Assembly (NCBI GenBank): GCA_016710165.1
Contig: JADJLJ010000002.1
Span: forward strand, 518,501-582,500
From: Chitinophagaceae bacterium
GTDB lineage: Bacteria; Bacteroidota; Bacteroidia; Chitinophagales; Chitinophagaceae
Length of the DNA: 64,000 nt
Direction of reading: 5' to 3'
Of the stretch, positions 35,675 to 45,608 are shown piece by piece (positions within the stretch are counted from its first letter, which is position 1; every line of letters begins with the position of its first letter). Under the pieces are notes generated by a model that saw only the letters and a list, made by a program, of their open reading frames with translations, made no database searches and was not told where the DNA came from. The translations under genes and the position numbers were made by a program.

Positions 35675-36542
35675 CCGTTAGTGATTCCAGTGCTTTTTTT
35701 ATCATGTTCTCCACAGCGGCGTCACTGTCTTTAGAGAATTCCTTTATCACGCGGTTGGCAATGATGGCATTCACACTCAGGCATTCATGCCCCATCAGTT
35801 TTCCCAATCCATAAATGGCGGATGTCTCCATTTCAAAGTTAGTGATTCGGTGATTATTAAAGCTGAAATGGGTGAGTTTATCAACCAGGCCCGGACTGCT
35901 TAATCCAAGGCGCAATACCCTTCCCTGCGGACCAAAGAAGCCCGGGCAGGTTACCGTAATGCCTTTGTGAAATCCTTTGCCGAATTTTTTCAATAACATT
36001 TCGCTGCCGCTAAAGGCATAAGGAATGGTAACGGCCGTATCTAATTTTGTTTGTTCAATAAAAGCATTCACGATCGCTTTATTGGCATCTGTTTTTTCGT
36101 AGTTGTAAAAATTAAGCAGGTTATCCAGTCCCAGTCCGTGGGAAGAAGCGACAAAACTGTCCACCGGTATATCGGCCTGCAATGAACCCGATGTGCCGAA
36201 GCGGACGATGCTGAGTTTGGTGAGTTCTTTCCTGATAACCCTCGTTTCAAAATCAATATTGGCCAGGGCATCCAGTTCGTTGAAGACGATGTCGATATTA
36301 TCTGGGCCGATCCCGGTGGATATGACGGATAGATTTTTGTTCCCGATATAGCCGGTATGGGTAATGAACTCCCGGTGCTGCCGTTTGTGTTCGGTCTTAT
36401 CAAAATAAGCACTTACTTTTTTAACCCGGTCCGGGTCGCCAACGACAATAACAGTTGGAGCCAGCTCTTCAGGCCGTAGATCAAGGTGATAAATGGCGCC
36501 GCGGTCATTGATGATGAGTTCTGATTCGGGGATGGGTTGCAT
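35670..36542 (-). CDS. Nucleoside phosphorylase (uridine phosphorylase-like)
   Basis: A 290-aa member of the PNP/UDP family, cleaving a nucleoside with phosphate. The phosphate loop is VVGDPDRV, and VISTGIGPDN is the second family motif; NFEMETSAIY supplies the ribose-binding Met/Glu. Length and the RFGTSGSLQ segment favour the uridine phosphorylase branch. It is the first gene of the minus-strand operon with deoC and the ALDH genes, so it should feed deoxyribose 1-phosphate into catabolism, although a mutase is not seen here. The final codons sit in a repeat array. Confidence 0.88.
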   Translation of the reverse strand: MQPIPESELIINDRGAIYHLDLRPEELAPTVIVVGDPDRVKKVSAYFDKTEHKRQHREFITHTGYIGNKNLSVISTGIGPDNIDIVFNELDALANIDFETRVIRKELTKLSIVRFGTSGSLQADIPVDSFVASSHGLGLDNLLNFYNYEKTDANKAIVNAFIEQTKLDTAVTIPYAFSGSEMLLKKFGKGFHKGITVTCPGFFGPQGRVLRLGLSSPGLVDKLTHFSFNNHRITNFEMETSAIYGLGKLMGHECLSVNAIIANRVIKEFSKDSDAAVENMIKKALESLTA

Positions 36543-36642
36543 AGGTGATCGTTAAGGAACAAAGATATTGATTAAAGGATTTGATTATTGGGTTTTAAAT
36601 ATCAGCAGGGTTTAAAGTAACCGGTATTCTTTTTTTGGGTTG

Positions 36643-37659
36643 CTACCTGCCGGAATAGGTTGATATAAAATAATGCACCAGTTGGTAAACAGCAAATGAC
36701 AGCAGGCAGGCAACCAGCATCCTGGTTAATGTACTTATCCATCGAAAAGTAAATACCATTTTCATAGAAATCGCCAGGTAAACAAGTAATGCCAGGAGAA
36801 AAATACAGGCCAATATTAATAACAGCAAGTAGCTTACAGACTGAAATAGTAATATACAAAGTAACATAGCCGGGAAGATGATCAGGAAAAAGCAGCCAAA
36901 GTGAATGGAAAAAAGCATTGCGTCATAATAGAACAGTCCCTTGCGGTAAAATACGATAAAGCAGATGAAGGCATTGATGGGGATCATGATGAGGAATAGC
37001 CATTTGAAAATACCTGTTACCATCGGCACGGCTTCTTGCATGGTCATTTGCCGGCTGATTCGTTTTTTTTTATTGACCGCAAATAAGCGGCTGATGACAT
37101 TGTTGCCATAACCATGATCTGCAAGCCATATCCCAATACTGTCTTTATGTATTTTTTTCAGCACCCTAAGGTCTCCATTGGTGACATCCGGGTTGTTCAT
37201 CACCCAGGAAAAAGGTGGCACCAGTATATTATCCTTCACATTGTCTTCAGCTTTATCAAATAGTTGGCTGATGGTTATATTTTTTTCAGCGGTGCCCGTG
37301 GTTTCCCCGAAAAGCCCTTTATTCAGCAGATTTGTTTCATAAAAACCCATCACAAGCAGACCGAAAATCGAAAGGAAAATAAACATCCTGAATGGCGGGG
37401 TATAGCGGCCCCGGATATTATGTATATAGTCATGAGTGATCTTCCCGGGCCGGAACAAAAGCGTTTTCACTGAATAAAAAAACTTGGTATCAAAATGCAG
37501 TAGGCTTTCCAGCAGTTCATAGCCATAATGCACCAGGGGAAAACGGGGGTTGTGATTTTCCTGACCGCAATTTGGACAAAAATTGGTGTGCTTACTGTTT
37601 GTGCTGAACTGAAAATTGCAGTTTGCACAAGTATGTTGCTTGATTTTTTTTCTGCGCAT
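36643..37659 (-). CDS. DUF3667 membrane protein with zinc ribbon
   Basis: A 338-aa protein. Residues 13-32 carry two CxxC pairs (CANC and CPNC), a zinc ribbon, followed by the DUF3667 signature ESLLHFDTKFFYSVKTLLFRPGK near 50-72 and RYTPPFRMFIF. Four or five membrane helices follow, at about 92-108, 212-232, 243-262 and 280-330. The function of the family is unknown. It stands between two minus-strand groups with no overlap, so it is probably transcribed alone. Confidence 0.88.
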   Translation of the reverse strand: MRRKKIKQHTCANCNFQFSTNSKHTNFCPNCGQENHNPRFPLVHYGYELLESLLHFDTKFFYSVKTLLFRPGKITHDYIHNIRGRYTPPFRMFIFLSIFGLLVMGFYETNLLNKGLFGETTGTAEKNITISQLFDKAEDNVKDNILVPPFSWVMNNPDVTNGDLRVLKKIHKDSIGIWLADHGYGNNVISRLFAVNKKKRISRQMTMQEAVPMVTGIFKWLFLIMIPINAFICFIVFYRKGLFYYDAMLFSIHFGCFFLIIFPAMLLCILLFQSVSYLLLLILACIFLLALLVYLAISMKMVFTFRWISTLTRMLVACLLSFAVYQLVHYFISTYSGR

Positions 37660-37767
37660 GCTGTTTGATTAATACCGTTGCCGGCTGATCTTTCCGATAC
37701 TGGATATTAACCAACGAAACAGGCATTGATCTTTTGTTGAATAACAGGTTACATAAAAACTGCCCGT

Positions 37768-39051
37768 TTATTTGTTTTTATATACCACCCCATCCTTCAT
37801 CACAAAAACCACTTTCTCCATTACGCTGATATCTTTCACCGGGTCGCCATCCACTGCAATGATGTCTGCCAGTTTTCCTTTTTCAATTACACCCAGTATG
37901 TCCGAAATACCAAGCAGTTCTGCTGTGTTATACGTTGCCGACCGTATTGTTTCTATTGCCGGCATTCCGCCTTCCACCATATACACAAACTCTTTCCAGT
38001 TCTTACCATGTGCATACACACCGGCATCGGTACCAAATGCGATCTTTACTCCTGCTTTATACGCTTTCGTAAATGTTGCCTGTATCCTGGGGCCTACAAC
38101 CAATGCCTTGGGGGTAACAATATCTGAATAATAACCCGGCATCCTTGCAGAGTCGGCAGTGGATTTGCCGGCAATGATGGTAGGCACATACCAGGTACCG
38201 TATTTTATAAATAACTCAATGGCTTCATCATCCATATACGTGCCATGTTCAATGGATGTAACACCGGCCCTTATCGCCCTTTTCATCCCTTCGGGGCCAT
38301 GCGCATGGGCAGCTACTTTAAAACCATAGTCTTTTGCTGTTTCCACAATGGCTTTTAATTCTTCTTCCGTGAATTGTGCACCCAGCGCATCTTTTGCCTG
38401 GCTTAATACGCCGGCAGTGGCGGTTATCTTGATCAGGTCAGCACCATCCTTATACCGCTGGCGTACTGCTTTTCGTGCATCATCAGCCCCGTTAATTACA
38501 CCTTCATTCGGGCCAGGGTCACCCATCAGGTTCTTGCGGTAACCATTTGTAGGGTCGGCATGCCCGCCGGTTGTTGCAATGGATTTACCGGCAGTGTATA
38601 TCCTCGGACCGGTGATGAATCCTTTGTTGATGGCATTGCGTAAGGAAACATTGACGCCGCTTCCACCCAGGTCACGAACGGTGGTGAATCCGGCCATTAA
38701 GGTAACATTGACATATTTCACCGATTCAAAAGCGATGTCCTGTGGGTTCATGGTAAACCGGTCGGCAACGCCTCCTCTTTTTGTTTCACCCTCCAGGTGT
38801 ACGTGCATATCCATCAGGCCGGGCATAACGGTCCGGTTCTTCAGGTCCATCAGTTTGTCGGCTGGCCGGGCCTGAACATAACCCTGTTTTACATCAACGA
38901 TCTTATTCCCTTCAATGATCACCGACATATTTTCCAGCACAGCCTTGTTCTTTACGTCGATCAGCTTTCCGCAATGGAGTATGGTTTGCTGGGCATGGGT
39001 TAGGATGCAGGCAAAGAGTAGTGTAGCAAATAAAGCGAGGAGTCTTTTCAT
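37768..39051 (-). CDS. Exported amidohydrolase, catalytically competent
   Basis: A 427-aa amidohydrolase of the imidazolonepropionase-like/Xaa-Pro dipeptidase group. A signal peptide ends near THAQ. The metal motif MPGLMDMHVHLEGE has the two His ligands, and ITATAGVLSQ (bridging-lysine region), VAAHAHGPEG, SIEHGTY and FGTDAGVYAHG follow in order, so the binuclear site is complete. It is the last of three consecutive amidohydrolase genes. Substrate is unknown; related enzymes hydrolyse dipeptides or cyclic imides. Confidence 0.9.
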   Translation of the reverse strand: MKRLLALFATLLFACILTHAQQTILHCGKLIDVKNKAVLENMSVIIEGNKIVDVKQGYVQARPADKLMDLKNRTVMPGLMDMHVHLEGETKRGGVADRFTMNPQDIAFESVKYVNVTLMAGFTTVRDLGGSGVNVSLRNAINKGFITGPRIYTAGKSIATTGGHADPTNGYRKNLMGDPGPNEGVINGADDARKAVRQRYKDGADLIKITATAGVLSQAKDALGAQFTEEELKAIVETAKDYGFKVAAHAHGPEGMKRAIRAGVTSIEHGTYMDDEAIELFIKYGTWYVPTIIAGKSTADSARMPGYYSDIVTPKALVVGPRIQATFTKAYKAGVKIAFGTDAGVYAHGKNWKEFVYMVEGGMPAIETIRSATYNTAELLGISDILGVIEKGKLADIIAVDGDPVKDISVMEKVVFVMKDGVVYKNK

Positions 39052-39158
39052 TTTGTCTATTTGATGTTAAGTTAGGATAAATGGGTGGATGATAAAAATC
39101 AACAAAAAAGACAGGATCAATCTTCATCGATCCTGCCTTTCAGATTTATGAATGGTTT

Positions 39159-40467
39159 TTATTTTATCCCGTATTTCGTTTCATACTTCTCTGCTAACTG
39201 TGTTTGCTTGTTGTGCAGGTTTATCTGCCGGCCTTGTATAAAGGCATTGTGGATGATGTTGGTACGCATGTCCAGAATATCCCCTTCGCTTACCAGCATA
39301 TTGGCATCCTTGCCGGTTTCAATGCTGCCGGCCTTGTCGGCAATGCCCAGGATGGTTGCTGCATTCAGGGTAATGGCAGAAAGGGCTTCTTCTTTGGTCA
39401 GTCCATATGAAGCAGCGGTGCCGGCATTAAAAGCCAGGTTCCGGCTGCGGGTATTCTCATCATCGTCGTTGATGGTGAACAGCACCCCTGCTTTCTGCAG
39501 CATGGCCGGCGTTTTAAACGGCTGGTCAATATCATCATCGATCATGGCGGGCAGGTTGTGCAGTTGATTCAGTATTACGGCAATGTTGTTCTGCTTCAGC
39601 AGGTCAGCGATCTGCCAGCTGTCGACAGCGCCAACAAGCACCAGGTCAAAACCGGAATTCCTTTGCAAAATCTACCGCCAGCAACATCTCTTTTACAATA
39701 TTGCAGTGGATGAACAGTTTTTGTTTCTTCTCAAACAAACCTTTTACCGCTTCAAATTTCAGGTTGGTGCTTTCGTGTTTGCTTTCTGCCAGGTATGCTT
39801 TTGCTTCCCGGAAAAATACTTTCACTTTTTCGATCTGCTCCAGGCCTGCTTTAACAGGATCGGCACTTGATGGTGCTGCACCAAAATTTCCAAAACCGCC
39901 TCTTCCGCCGCGGCGGGTGAGTAATGAAGGCATGCGGAAATGAATGCCGTTATCTGTTTTGTATGCGGCGTCTTCCCAGTTCCATGCATCCAGTTGCACT
40001 ACAGAAGAAGAACCGGAAATGATACCTCCGGCAGGAACGATGTTTGCCAGCAGGATCCCGTTGGTGCGCAACGTGTTTATCACTTTCGAGTCAGTATTGT
40101 ACGCCACCAGTGAACGGATGCTTGGGTTTATTTCACCGATCTCGGAGCCGTCGATGGTTGCACGTACCGAAGGCACTTCCACCAGGCCGATCTGTGAAGA
40201 AGCTAAGATCAGCCCGGGATAAATATGCTTTCCCCTGCAGTCGATCAGTTTTGCCCCTGCGGTTGATGCCGTGGCGCCTACTTCGGTTATCTTCCCGTCT
40301 TTAAAAACAACGGTGCCGTTATTTATCACCTGGCCATTGCCTACGTGAATGGTGGCATTGGTGAGGGCGATGGGTTCTTTTTGTGCATTGGCCGGCAAAA
40401 TGGTTTCCTGTGCAGAAACTGGTGCAGCGGCTAAAACGGAACTTATATATAATATGATCTTTTTCAT
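39159..40467 (-). pseudogene. Amidohydrolase-like protein, frameshifted and lacking the HxH site
   Basis: Reading from 40467 gives a signal peptide (end near VSAQ), a composite domain LDNA-like NGTVVFKDGKITEVG and the position of the HxH motif. There the sequence is YPGLILASSQIG, without histidines. It ends AVDFAKEFRF-stop. The second reading, to 39159, continues FDLVLVGAVDSW and ends in ALSAITLNAATILG with a TGKDANML tail. Removing one G of the plus-strand GG at 39654-39655 joins the two as KEFGFDLVLVG. The missing metal ligands suggest a non-catalytic member, frameshift or not. Gap to the upstream 1,031-aa gene is 17 bases, so they form an operon. Confidence 0.8.
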
Positions 40468-40484
40468 TTTACTGTTTTTTCAGA

Positions 40485-43400
40485 TTATTTATTGTCTTCT
40501 ATTTCGTCCGCATCAATGGTTAATAAACCTGTGTTGTGATTATGATCGCTGCAGGTATTCACTATTTCATACCGGGGCCTTGCCCGTTGAAAATTTCCGC
40601 CACCACCGGCACCACCTGCTGCTGTTCTTTTCAAAGTGGCCAGTTTCTGAACGATCCTGGACCGTTCAACCTGGTTCTTTTTACGCATTTCTGCATCTTT
40701 CTCCCGGTCGAAATAAATGGTTCCGTCCACAATGGTCTTTTCGGCTTTTGCATAAATGGATAAAGGATTGTCGTTCCATACTACCAGATCGGCGTCTTTA
40801 CCCACTTTTATACTGCCTGTTTTATTGTCCACGTGCAGCATCTTTGCCGGGTTGATGGTTATCATCTTCAGTGCCTCTTCTTCGCTCATGCCGCCATACT
40901 TCACACTCTTGGCAGCTTCCTGGTTCAGGCGGCGGGCCATTTCGGCATCATCGGAATTGATGGCCACATTCAATCCTACCTTACTCATGATATAGGCATT
41001 GTACGGAATGGCATCCACCACTTCCATTTTATAATTCCACCAGTCGCTGAAGGTAGACGCATTGGCGCCGTGCGCTTTCATCTTATCGGCCACTTTATAT
41101 CCTTCCAGGATATGGGTGAATGTATTTACCGGGAAACCGAAACGCTCGGCCACTTTCATGGTTGCATTGATCTCGCTCTGTACATACGAGTGGCAGGTGA
41201 TGAACCGTTTTTTATTCATGATCTCCGCCAATGCATCCAGTTCAAGGTCTCTTCTTACAACGATCGGCGTGGCGCCTTTCTTCTTATTATTATCTTCAGC
41301 CGCCCTGATCGCCTTCTGATAATCCGATGCCCGCTGGAATGCATCCGTCAATACCTGTTCCACACCCATCCGGGTATCGGGGAAACGGGGATTGCCCTGG
41401 GTGGATGAACTTCTTTTTACATTTTCACCCAACGCAAACTTTATGAATGGATCAGCACCGGCAAATTTCAGTTCCTCGTCATCCATGCCCCAGCGGAGCT
41501 TTATCAGTTGTGTTTGTCCGCCGATGGTATTGGCAGAACCATGCAGGATGTGAGAACTGGTAACGCCACCGCTCAACTGGCGGTAGATGTTCATGTCGTC
41601 CGGGTTCAGGTTGTCACCGATCCTTACTTCGGAAGTAACGCTTTGTCCGCCTTCATTGGTAGATGAGGAAGCGATGTGAGAGTGTTCGTCAATGATCCCG
41701 GGCGTAATATTCTTGCCGGTGGCATCGATCACTTTGGCAGTAGGGTCAGAAAGACCTTTTCCAACAGCTGCGATCTTTCCATTTTTAATGAGGATGTCGG
41801 TATTCTCTAATTTGCCTTCTTTTTCACTGGTCCATACAGTGCCGTTCCTGATCAGGATATTTTCCTGCCTGGGCAGTTCTTCCCAACCATAACTTAGGAA
41901 GGGATACGTTACTTTTCCCAGCACCAATGGTTGCCTTGGCCTTGCGCTATCGGCTTTTGCTTCGGCTTTTTTATCAAAGGTTGCGGTCCAGGTAAATTTA
42001 TTTCCCTGTGCATCTGCCCCATAGCCATTCCATGTTTTTCCGGCAACAGCCCCGCTCAAAATGGTCTCTCTTGCACCCGGGCCACGGCCTTCGGTATAAC
42101 TCAGTTTTACCAGTTTGCCATCATAGGTATATTTTCCGGTGAGGGTATCCTTGCTTACAAAACTGGCAACGCCGGCATCTTTCAGTTCCAGTGAAAAAGT
42201 CTTGACACCTGCATGGGTATTGGCTGCTAAATTGTAAAATCCTTTTGCGTCGTACCAGTTCTCATCCTTCACCGCATTTTTAATTCCCTGTGTCCAGTTT
42301 TGCAGCAGCACGGTCTTTTCTGCAAATACCGGCCCGGAAGTAATGATGAAGTTAGCGATCTTGCCCGCATCCAGGCTTCCTATCTTATCATATACACCCA
42401 GTAAGGTTGCCGGGACTTTTGTCAAAGCCTCCAGCGCTTTTGGTTCAGTTAATCCATACTCGATGGCTTTGCGAAGGTTGGCCATAAAGTCTGCCGGATT
42501 GCTAAGGTCGGCTGTTGTAAGGCAGAAATTGATCCCTGCTTTTTCAAAAGCTGCCGGATTTCCCGGGGCAAGTTCCCAGTGCTTGAGGTCATCGAGTCCC
42601 ACAAAACGCAGGTCATTCGGATCATCCACATCCATGGGGGCCGGATAATTCAGTGATAAGATGAATGATGCTTTTGTCTCTGCCATCTCACGCATACGCT
42701 GGTATTCATTACCACCGCCTTTTATGATGTACTGAACACCAAATTCATCGCCGATCCGGTCGGCCCTCAGGTCATTCCATTTATCATTGGCATCAAATAT
42801 CTGCGGCAGGTTTTGGTTGTCGTTCCAGCTTTTTAAAGAAAGGTTTATTCCTTCTGCAGCAGGATTGGATTTATACCATTGTGCATCTAAATAGGTCTGG
42901 CGTAATAAAGCAATGGTTCCCATCATGGAGCTTGGATAGCTTTGTGCCGATGTTCCCCTGCTGAAAGAATAATGGGCAGAGGCCCTGTCTTTTATCAATG
43001 CAAAATTATCGGGCTGGCTTGCAAGTGTGACGAAAGCGCCGGTTCCCCTGGCAATACCGTCTTTCTGGTGCGTGAGTACCGAGCCAAAACCAATGTCCCG
43101 GAGCGCTTTTGCTTTGGCATCATCTGCGGTGAAGATCCTGTACGCATCGGTCTCCGCTTTGATGGCCTGGTTCCAGCCATAGGCACCCTTGGTACTGGAA
43201 GCCAATTGCTGGGTACGGAAAAAAGCGGCTGCACCACCGGCAACACCTGTCTGCTGGGCACTGGCCGATGCACTCCCATAAGCGCTGTAAATATCAATGA
43301 AGGCGGGGTAAATATATTTCCCCTTGCAGTCGATCAGCACGGCGTCTTGTGGAACGGGGATATTATTTCCTACGGCCTCGATCTTTCCCCTGCGTATGAC

Positions 43401-43580
43401 CAGGGTCGCATCTTTTAAAGTATCCCGGGCACCTTTAAGAATGGTGGCATTGGTAAAGGCATAATACCCGTCCTTTGGGTTTGCCACATCATTTACCGGG
43501 AATGTTGCCTGGGCCTTCAGCAGTTGAAAGCTGCCTGCCAGGAAAGCAAACAGCATTAACCCGTTTTTTAGTTTTTGCAT
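40485..43580 (-). CDS. Double amidohydrolase protein (1,031 aa)
   Basis: Two amidohydrolase modules in one exported chain. Signal: MQKLKNGLMLF to about KAQ; the start ATG 43580 is preferred to an upstream reading at 43634. Module 1 (about residues 40-450) has YPAFIDIYSAYG where HxH is expected, so it lacks metal ligands. Module 2 (about 600-980) has TPGIIDEHSHIASSS, THEN-like FITCHSYVQSEI, FTHILEGYK and INSDDAEMAR, a complete site. A C-terminal tail is Gly-rich. It is the first gene of the amidohydrolase operon. The double architecture with a dead first half is a Bacteroidota pattern I recall from annotated imidazolonepropionase-like proteins. Confidence 0.88.
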   Translation of the reverse strand: MQKLKNGLMLFAFLAGSFQLLKAQATFPVNDVANPKDGYYAFTNATILKGARDTLKDATLVIRRGKIEAVGNNIPVPQDAVLIDCKGKYIYPAFIDIYSAYGSASASAQQTGVAGGAAAFFRTQQLASSTKGAYGWNQAIKAETDAYRIFTADDAKAKALRDIGFGSVLTHQKDGIARGTGAFVTLASQPDNFALIKDRASAHYSFSRGTSAQSYPSSMMGTIALLRQTYLDAQWYKSNPAAEGINLSLKSWNDNQNLPQIFDANDKWNDLRADRIGDEFGVQYIIKGGGNEYQRMREMAETKASFILSLNYPAPMDVDDPNDLRFVGLDDLKHWELAPGNPAAFEKAGINFCLTTADLSNPADFMANLRKAIEYGLTEPKALEALTKVPATLLGVYDKIGSLDAGKIANFIITSGPVFAEKTVLLQNWTQGIKNAVKDENWYDAKGFYNLAANTHAGVKTFSLELKDAGVASFVSKDTLTGKYTYDGKLVKLSYTEGRGPGARETILSGAVAGKTWNGYGADAQGNKFTWTATFDKKAEAKADSARPRQPLVLGKVTYPFLSYGWEELPRQENILIRNGTVWTSEKEGKLENTDILIKNGKIAAVGKGLSDPTAKVIDATGKNITPGIIDEHSHIASSSTNEGGQSVTSEVRIGDNLNPDDMNIYRQLSGGVTSSHILHGSANTIGGQTQLIKLRWGMDDEELKFAGADPFIKFALGENVKRSSSTQGNPRFPDTRMGVEQVLTDAFQRASDYQKAIRAAEDNNKKKGATPIVVRRDLELDALAEIMNKKRFITCHSYVQSEINATMKVAERFGFPVNTFTHILEGYKVADKMKAHGANASTFSDWWNYKMEVVDAIPYNAYIMSKVGLNVAINSDDAEMARRLNQEAAKSVKYGGMSEEEALKMITINPAKMLHVDNKTGSIKVGKDADLVVWNDNPLSIYAKAEKTIVDGTIYFDREKDAEMRKKNQVERSRIVQKLATLKRTAAGGAGGGGNFQRARPRYEIVNTCSDHNHNTGLLTIDADEIEDNK

Positions 43581-43725
43581 GCAGTTATTTTTTATTGGGC
43601 GATAAATATAACAAATGATTAATTGTGAAAACACCCGCCTGAATAATTTAGCCGCTGAATAGCCGTAATTTTACGGAAGCAAAGCCATTTGGTGGATAAA
43701 CAATAGCTTTTTGCGCATAATATGA

Positions 43726-43733
43726 TAGTTTTG
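43726..43733 (+). promoter_or_regulatory. Candidate -7 box upstream of SPOR gene
   Basis: TAGTTTTG fits the Bacteroidota -7 consensus TAnnTTTG, 62 bases before the SPOR gene ATG. A TTTTTG lies 12 bases upstream, closer than the usual 19-21, so the assignment is weak. Confidence 0.3.
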
Positions 43734-43794
43734 CCTTGAGGGTAACGATGCGCAGGGATGGATAGACGGAACGGTTTTTGCAAATCAGGACAAC

Positions 43795-44241
43795 ATGAAG
43801 AAAGCAATCGGCATATTATTTTTGATCTCGTTTTCTGCTACGGCAATGGCACAGGCTGTGGTTGCAGACAGTGCAGTACCGAAAGTGATCGTTAATAAGG
43901 ACCCCCGCCTGGACATACTGGCCAGGGCCGAAGCGGAGATCAACAACTATGCAAACCGGTTCACCAAGGGTTACCGCCTGTTTGTATTGAAGTCCAATAA
44001 CCGGGACTATGCCATGAAAGTGCGGGCCTATCTTTTGCAGACCTTCCCGGAAGAGAAGGTCATTATGACCTACCAGTCGCCCTTTATTAAAATGAAGTTT
44101 GGTGATTTTGTGGAGAAGAAGGATGCGGAGAAATACCGTGACCTCATCATAAAATCCGGTATCGTGACCGGGGGTGTTTACCTGCTGCCGGAAATGGTGG
44201 AATTGAAACCCGACAAGATAAAAGAGCAGGAGTTGAAATAG
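43795..44241 (+). CDS. SPOR-domain protein
   Basis: A 148-aa exported protein. The signal peptide ends near AMAQ. The C-terminal part, from about residue 55, is a SPOR domain: GYRLFVLKSNNRDYAMKV, a central strand-loop, then IKMKFGDFVEKKDAEKYRDL. SPOR domains bind denuded peptidoglycan at division sites. The gene is alone between a divergent operon and the M20 gene. Confidence 0.85.
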   Translation: MKKAIGILFLISFSATAMAQAVVADSAVPKVIVNKDPRLDILARAEAEINNYANRFTKGYRLFVLKSNNRDYAMKVRAYLLQTFPEEKVIMTYQSPFIKMKFGDFVEKKDAEKYRDLIIKSGIVTGGVYLLPEMVELKPDKIKEQELK

Positions 44242-44319
44242 GGCTCATTAAAATTCATATGAGGGAGTTTCTGACAGGAACTCCTTTTTATTTTGCCTGT
44301 TTAAAGTTATTTTTATTGC

Positions 44320-45495
44320 ATGATAAAGAAAAGCATCCAGGACCTCGCCAAAAGATACGCCAATGAGTTTATCAGTATCCGTCATCATTTACATGCAAAC
44401 CCGGAATTAAGCTATAAGGAATTTGAAACTTCTGCATTTGTTCAGCAAAAATTAAGTGAGTGGGGTATTCCGTTTGAGGTGAAAGCCACTACCGGGGTTG
44501 TTGGCCTGGTCAAAGGAAAGAACCCGGGGAAAAGGGTGGTGGCCTTAAGGGCCGATATGGATGCCCTGCCCATTTCCGAAGAGAATGATGTGGATTACAG
44601 GTCGAAGAATGCCGGCGTAATGCATGCCTGCGGACATGATGTTCATACCACCTGCCTGCTGGGCGCTGCAAAGATCTTACATGAGCTGAAAGATGCGTGG
44701 GAGGGAACGGTGAAATTGATCTTTCAGCCGGGGGAAGAAAAAAATCCCGGGGGCGCCAGTTTATTGATCGGGGAAGGGGTACTGGAAGATCCGAAGCCGG
44801 AAAAGATATTTGCCCTGCATGTACATCCCGGGCTGGAAGTGGGGAAGCTGAGTTTCCGCAATGGCATGGTGATGGCAAGTGCGGATGAGTTATACATCAG
44901 CATCAAAAGCAAGGGCGGCCATGCTGCAGCGCCGCAATTCACGGCCGATACGATATTGATCGCATCGCATCTTGTGGTAAGCCTGCAGCAGATCGTAAGC
45001 AGGAATAACAGCCCGTTCAATCCTTCGGTCCTGTCCATTACTTCATTCCAGGGCGGTCATACCACCAATGTCATTCCATCGGAAGTGAAGCTGATGGGTA
45101 CTTTCCGGGCTATGAACGAGGAGTGGCGTTTTAAAGCGCATGAACTTATAAAAAAGCAGACCATTGAATTGGTAACAGCCATGGGTGCCGAAGCAGACAT
45201 TCATATCGATATAGGGTATCCCTTTGTGTTGAATGATGAAGCATTGGGCAACGCAGCAAGAAAAAAGGCGGAGGAATACATGGGGGCCGCCAATGTGGAA
45301 GAAACCGAGTTGCGGATGGGAGCGGAGGATTTTGCATACTACTCACATAAGATACCGTCTTGTTTTTTCCGGTTAGGGGCTGGCAATAAAGCAAAAGGAA
45401 TAACCAGCGGGGTGCATACACCTACTTTTAATATTGACGAAAGAGCGATCGAGACCGGGATGGGGATGATGGCCTGGCTGGGGGCAGATATTTAA
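44320..45495 (+). CDS. M20-family amidohydrolase (N-acyl-amino-acid type)
   Basis: A 391-aa M20D zinc hydrolase, of the hippurate/N-acetyl-amino-acid deacylase group. Conserved blocks: IRHHLHANPELSYKE near 22-37, LRADMDALP with metal Asp, HACGHDVHTTCLLGAAK, LIFQPGEE with the general-base Glu, MGAEDFAYYS and GVHTPTFN. No signal peptide is seen, so it is cytoplasmic. The stop codon (45493-45495) begins a word array leading to the beta-CASP gene. Confidence 0.92.
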   Translation: MIKKSIQDLAKRYANEFISIRHHLHANPELSYKEFETSAFVQQKLSEWGIPFEVKATTGVVGLVKGKNPGKRVVALRADMDALPISEENDVDYRSKNAGVMHACGHDVHTTCLLGAAKILHELKDAWEGTVKLIFQPGEEKNPGGASLLIGEGVLEDPKPEKIFALHVHPGLEVGKLSFRNGMVMASADELYISIKSKGGHAAAPQFTADTILIASHLVVSLQQIVSRNNSPFNPSVLSITSFQGGHTTNVIPSEVKLMGTFRAMNEEWRFKAHELIKKQTIELVTAMGAEADIHIDIGYPFVLNDEALGNAARKKAEEYMGAANVEETELRMGAEDFAYYSHKIPSCFFRLGAGNKAKGITSGVHTPTFNIDERAIETGMGMMAWLGADI

Positions 45496-45601
45496 CGTTG
45501 GAGGGTTTAAGTCGTTCAATGGTTAGGAAGCCTGATTATTAAAACGACTTAAACGATTTGGAACGACTTAAACGATTTGTAACGACTTAAACGTTTTAAA
45601 C
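45493..45601. repeat. 19-bp tandem word array
   Basis: Begins at the M20 stop codon with TAACGTTGGAGGGTTTAAG. From 45542 a 19-bp unit AACGACTTAAACGATTTGG repeats about three times, ending 8 bases before the beta-CASP ATG. It shares CGACTTAAACG words with the arrays at 33006, 34601 and 32461, on the complementary strand. Confidence 0.85.
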
Positions 45602-45608
45602 GACAAAT

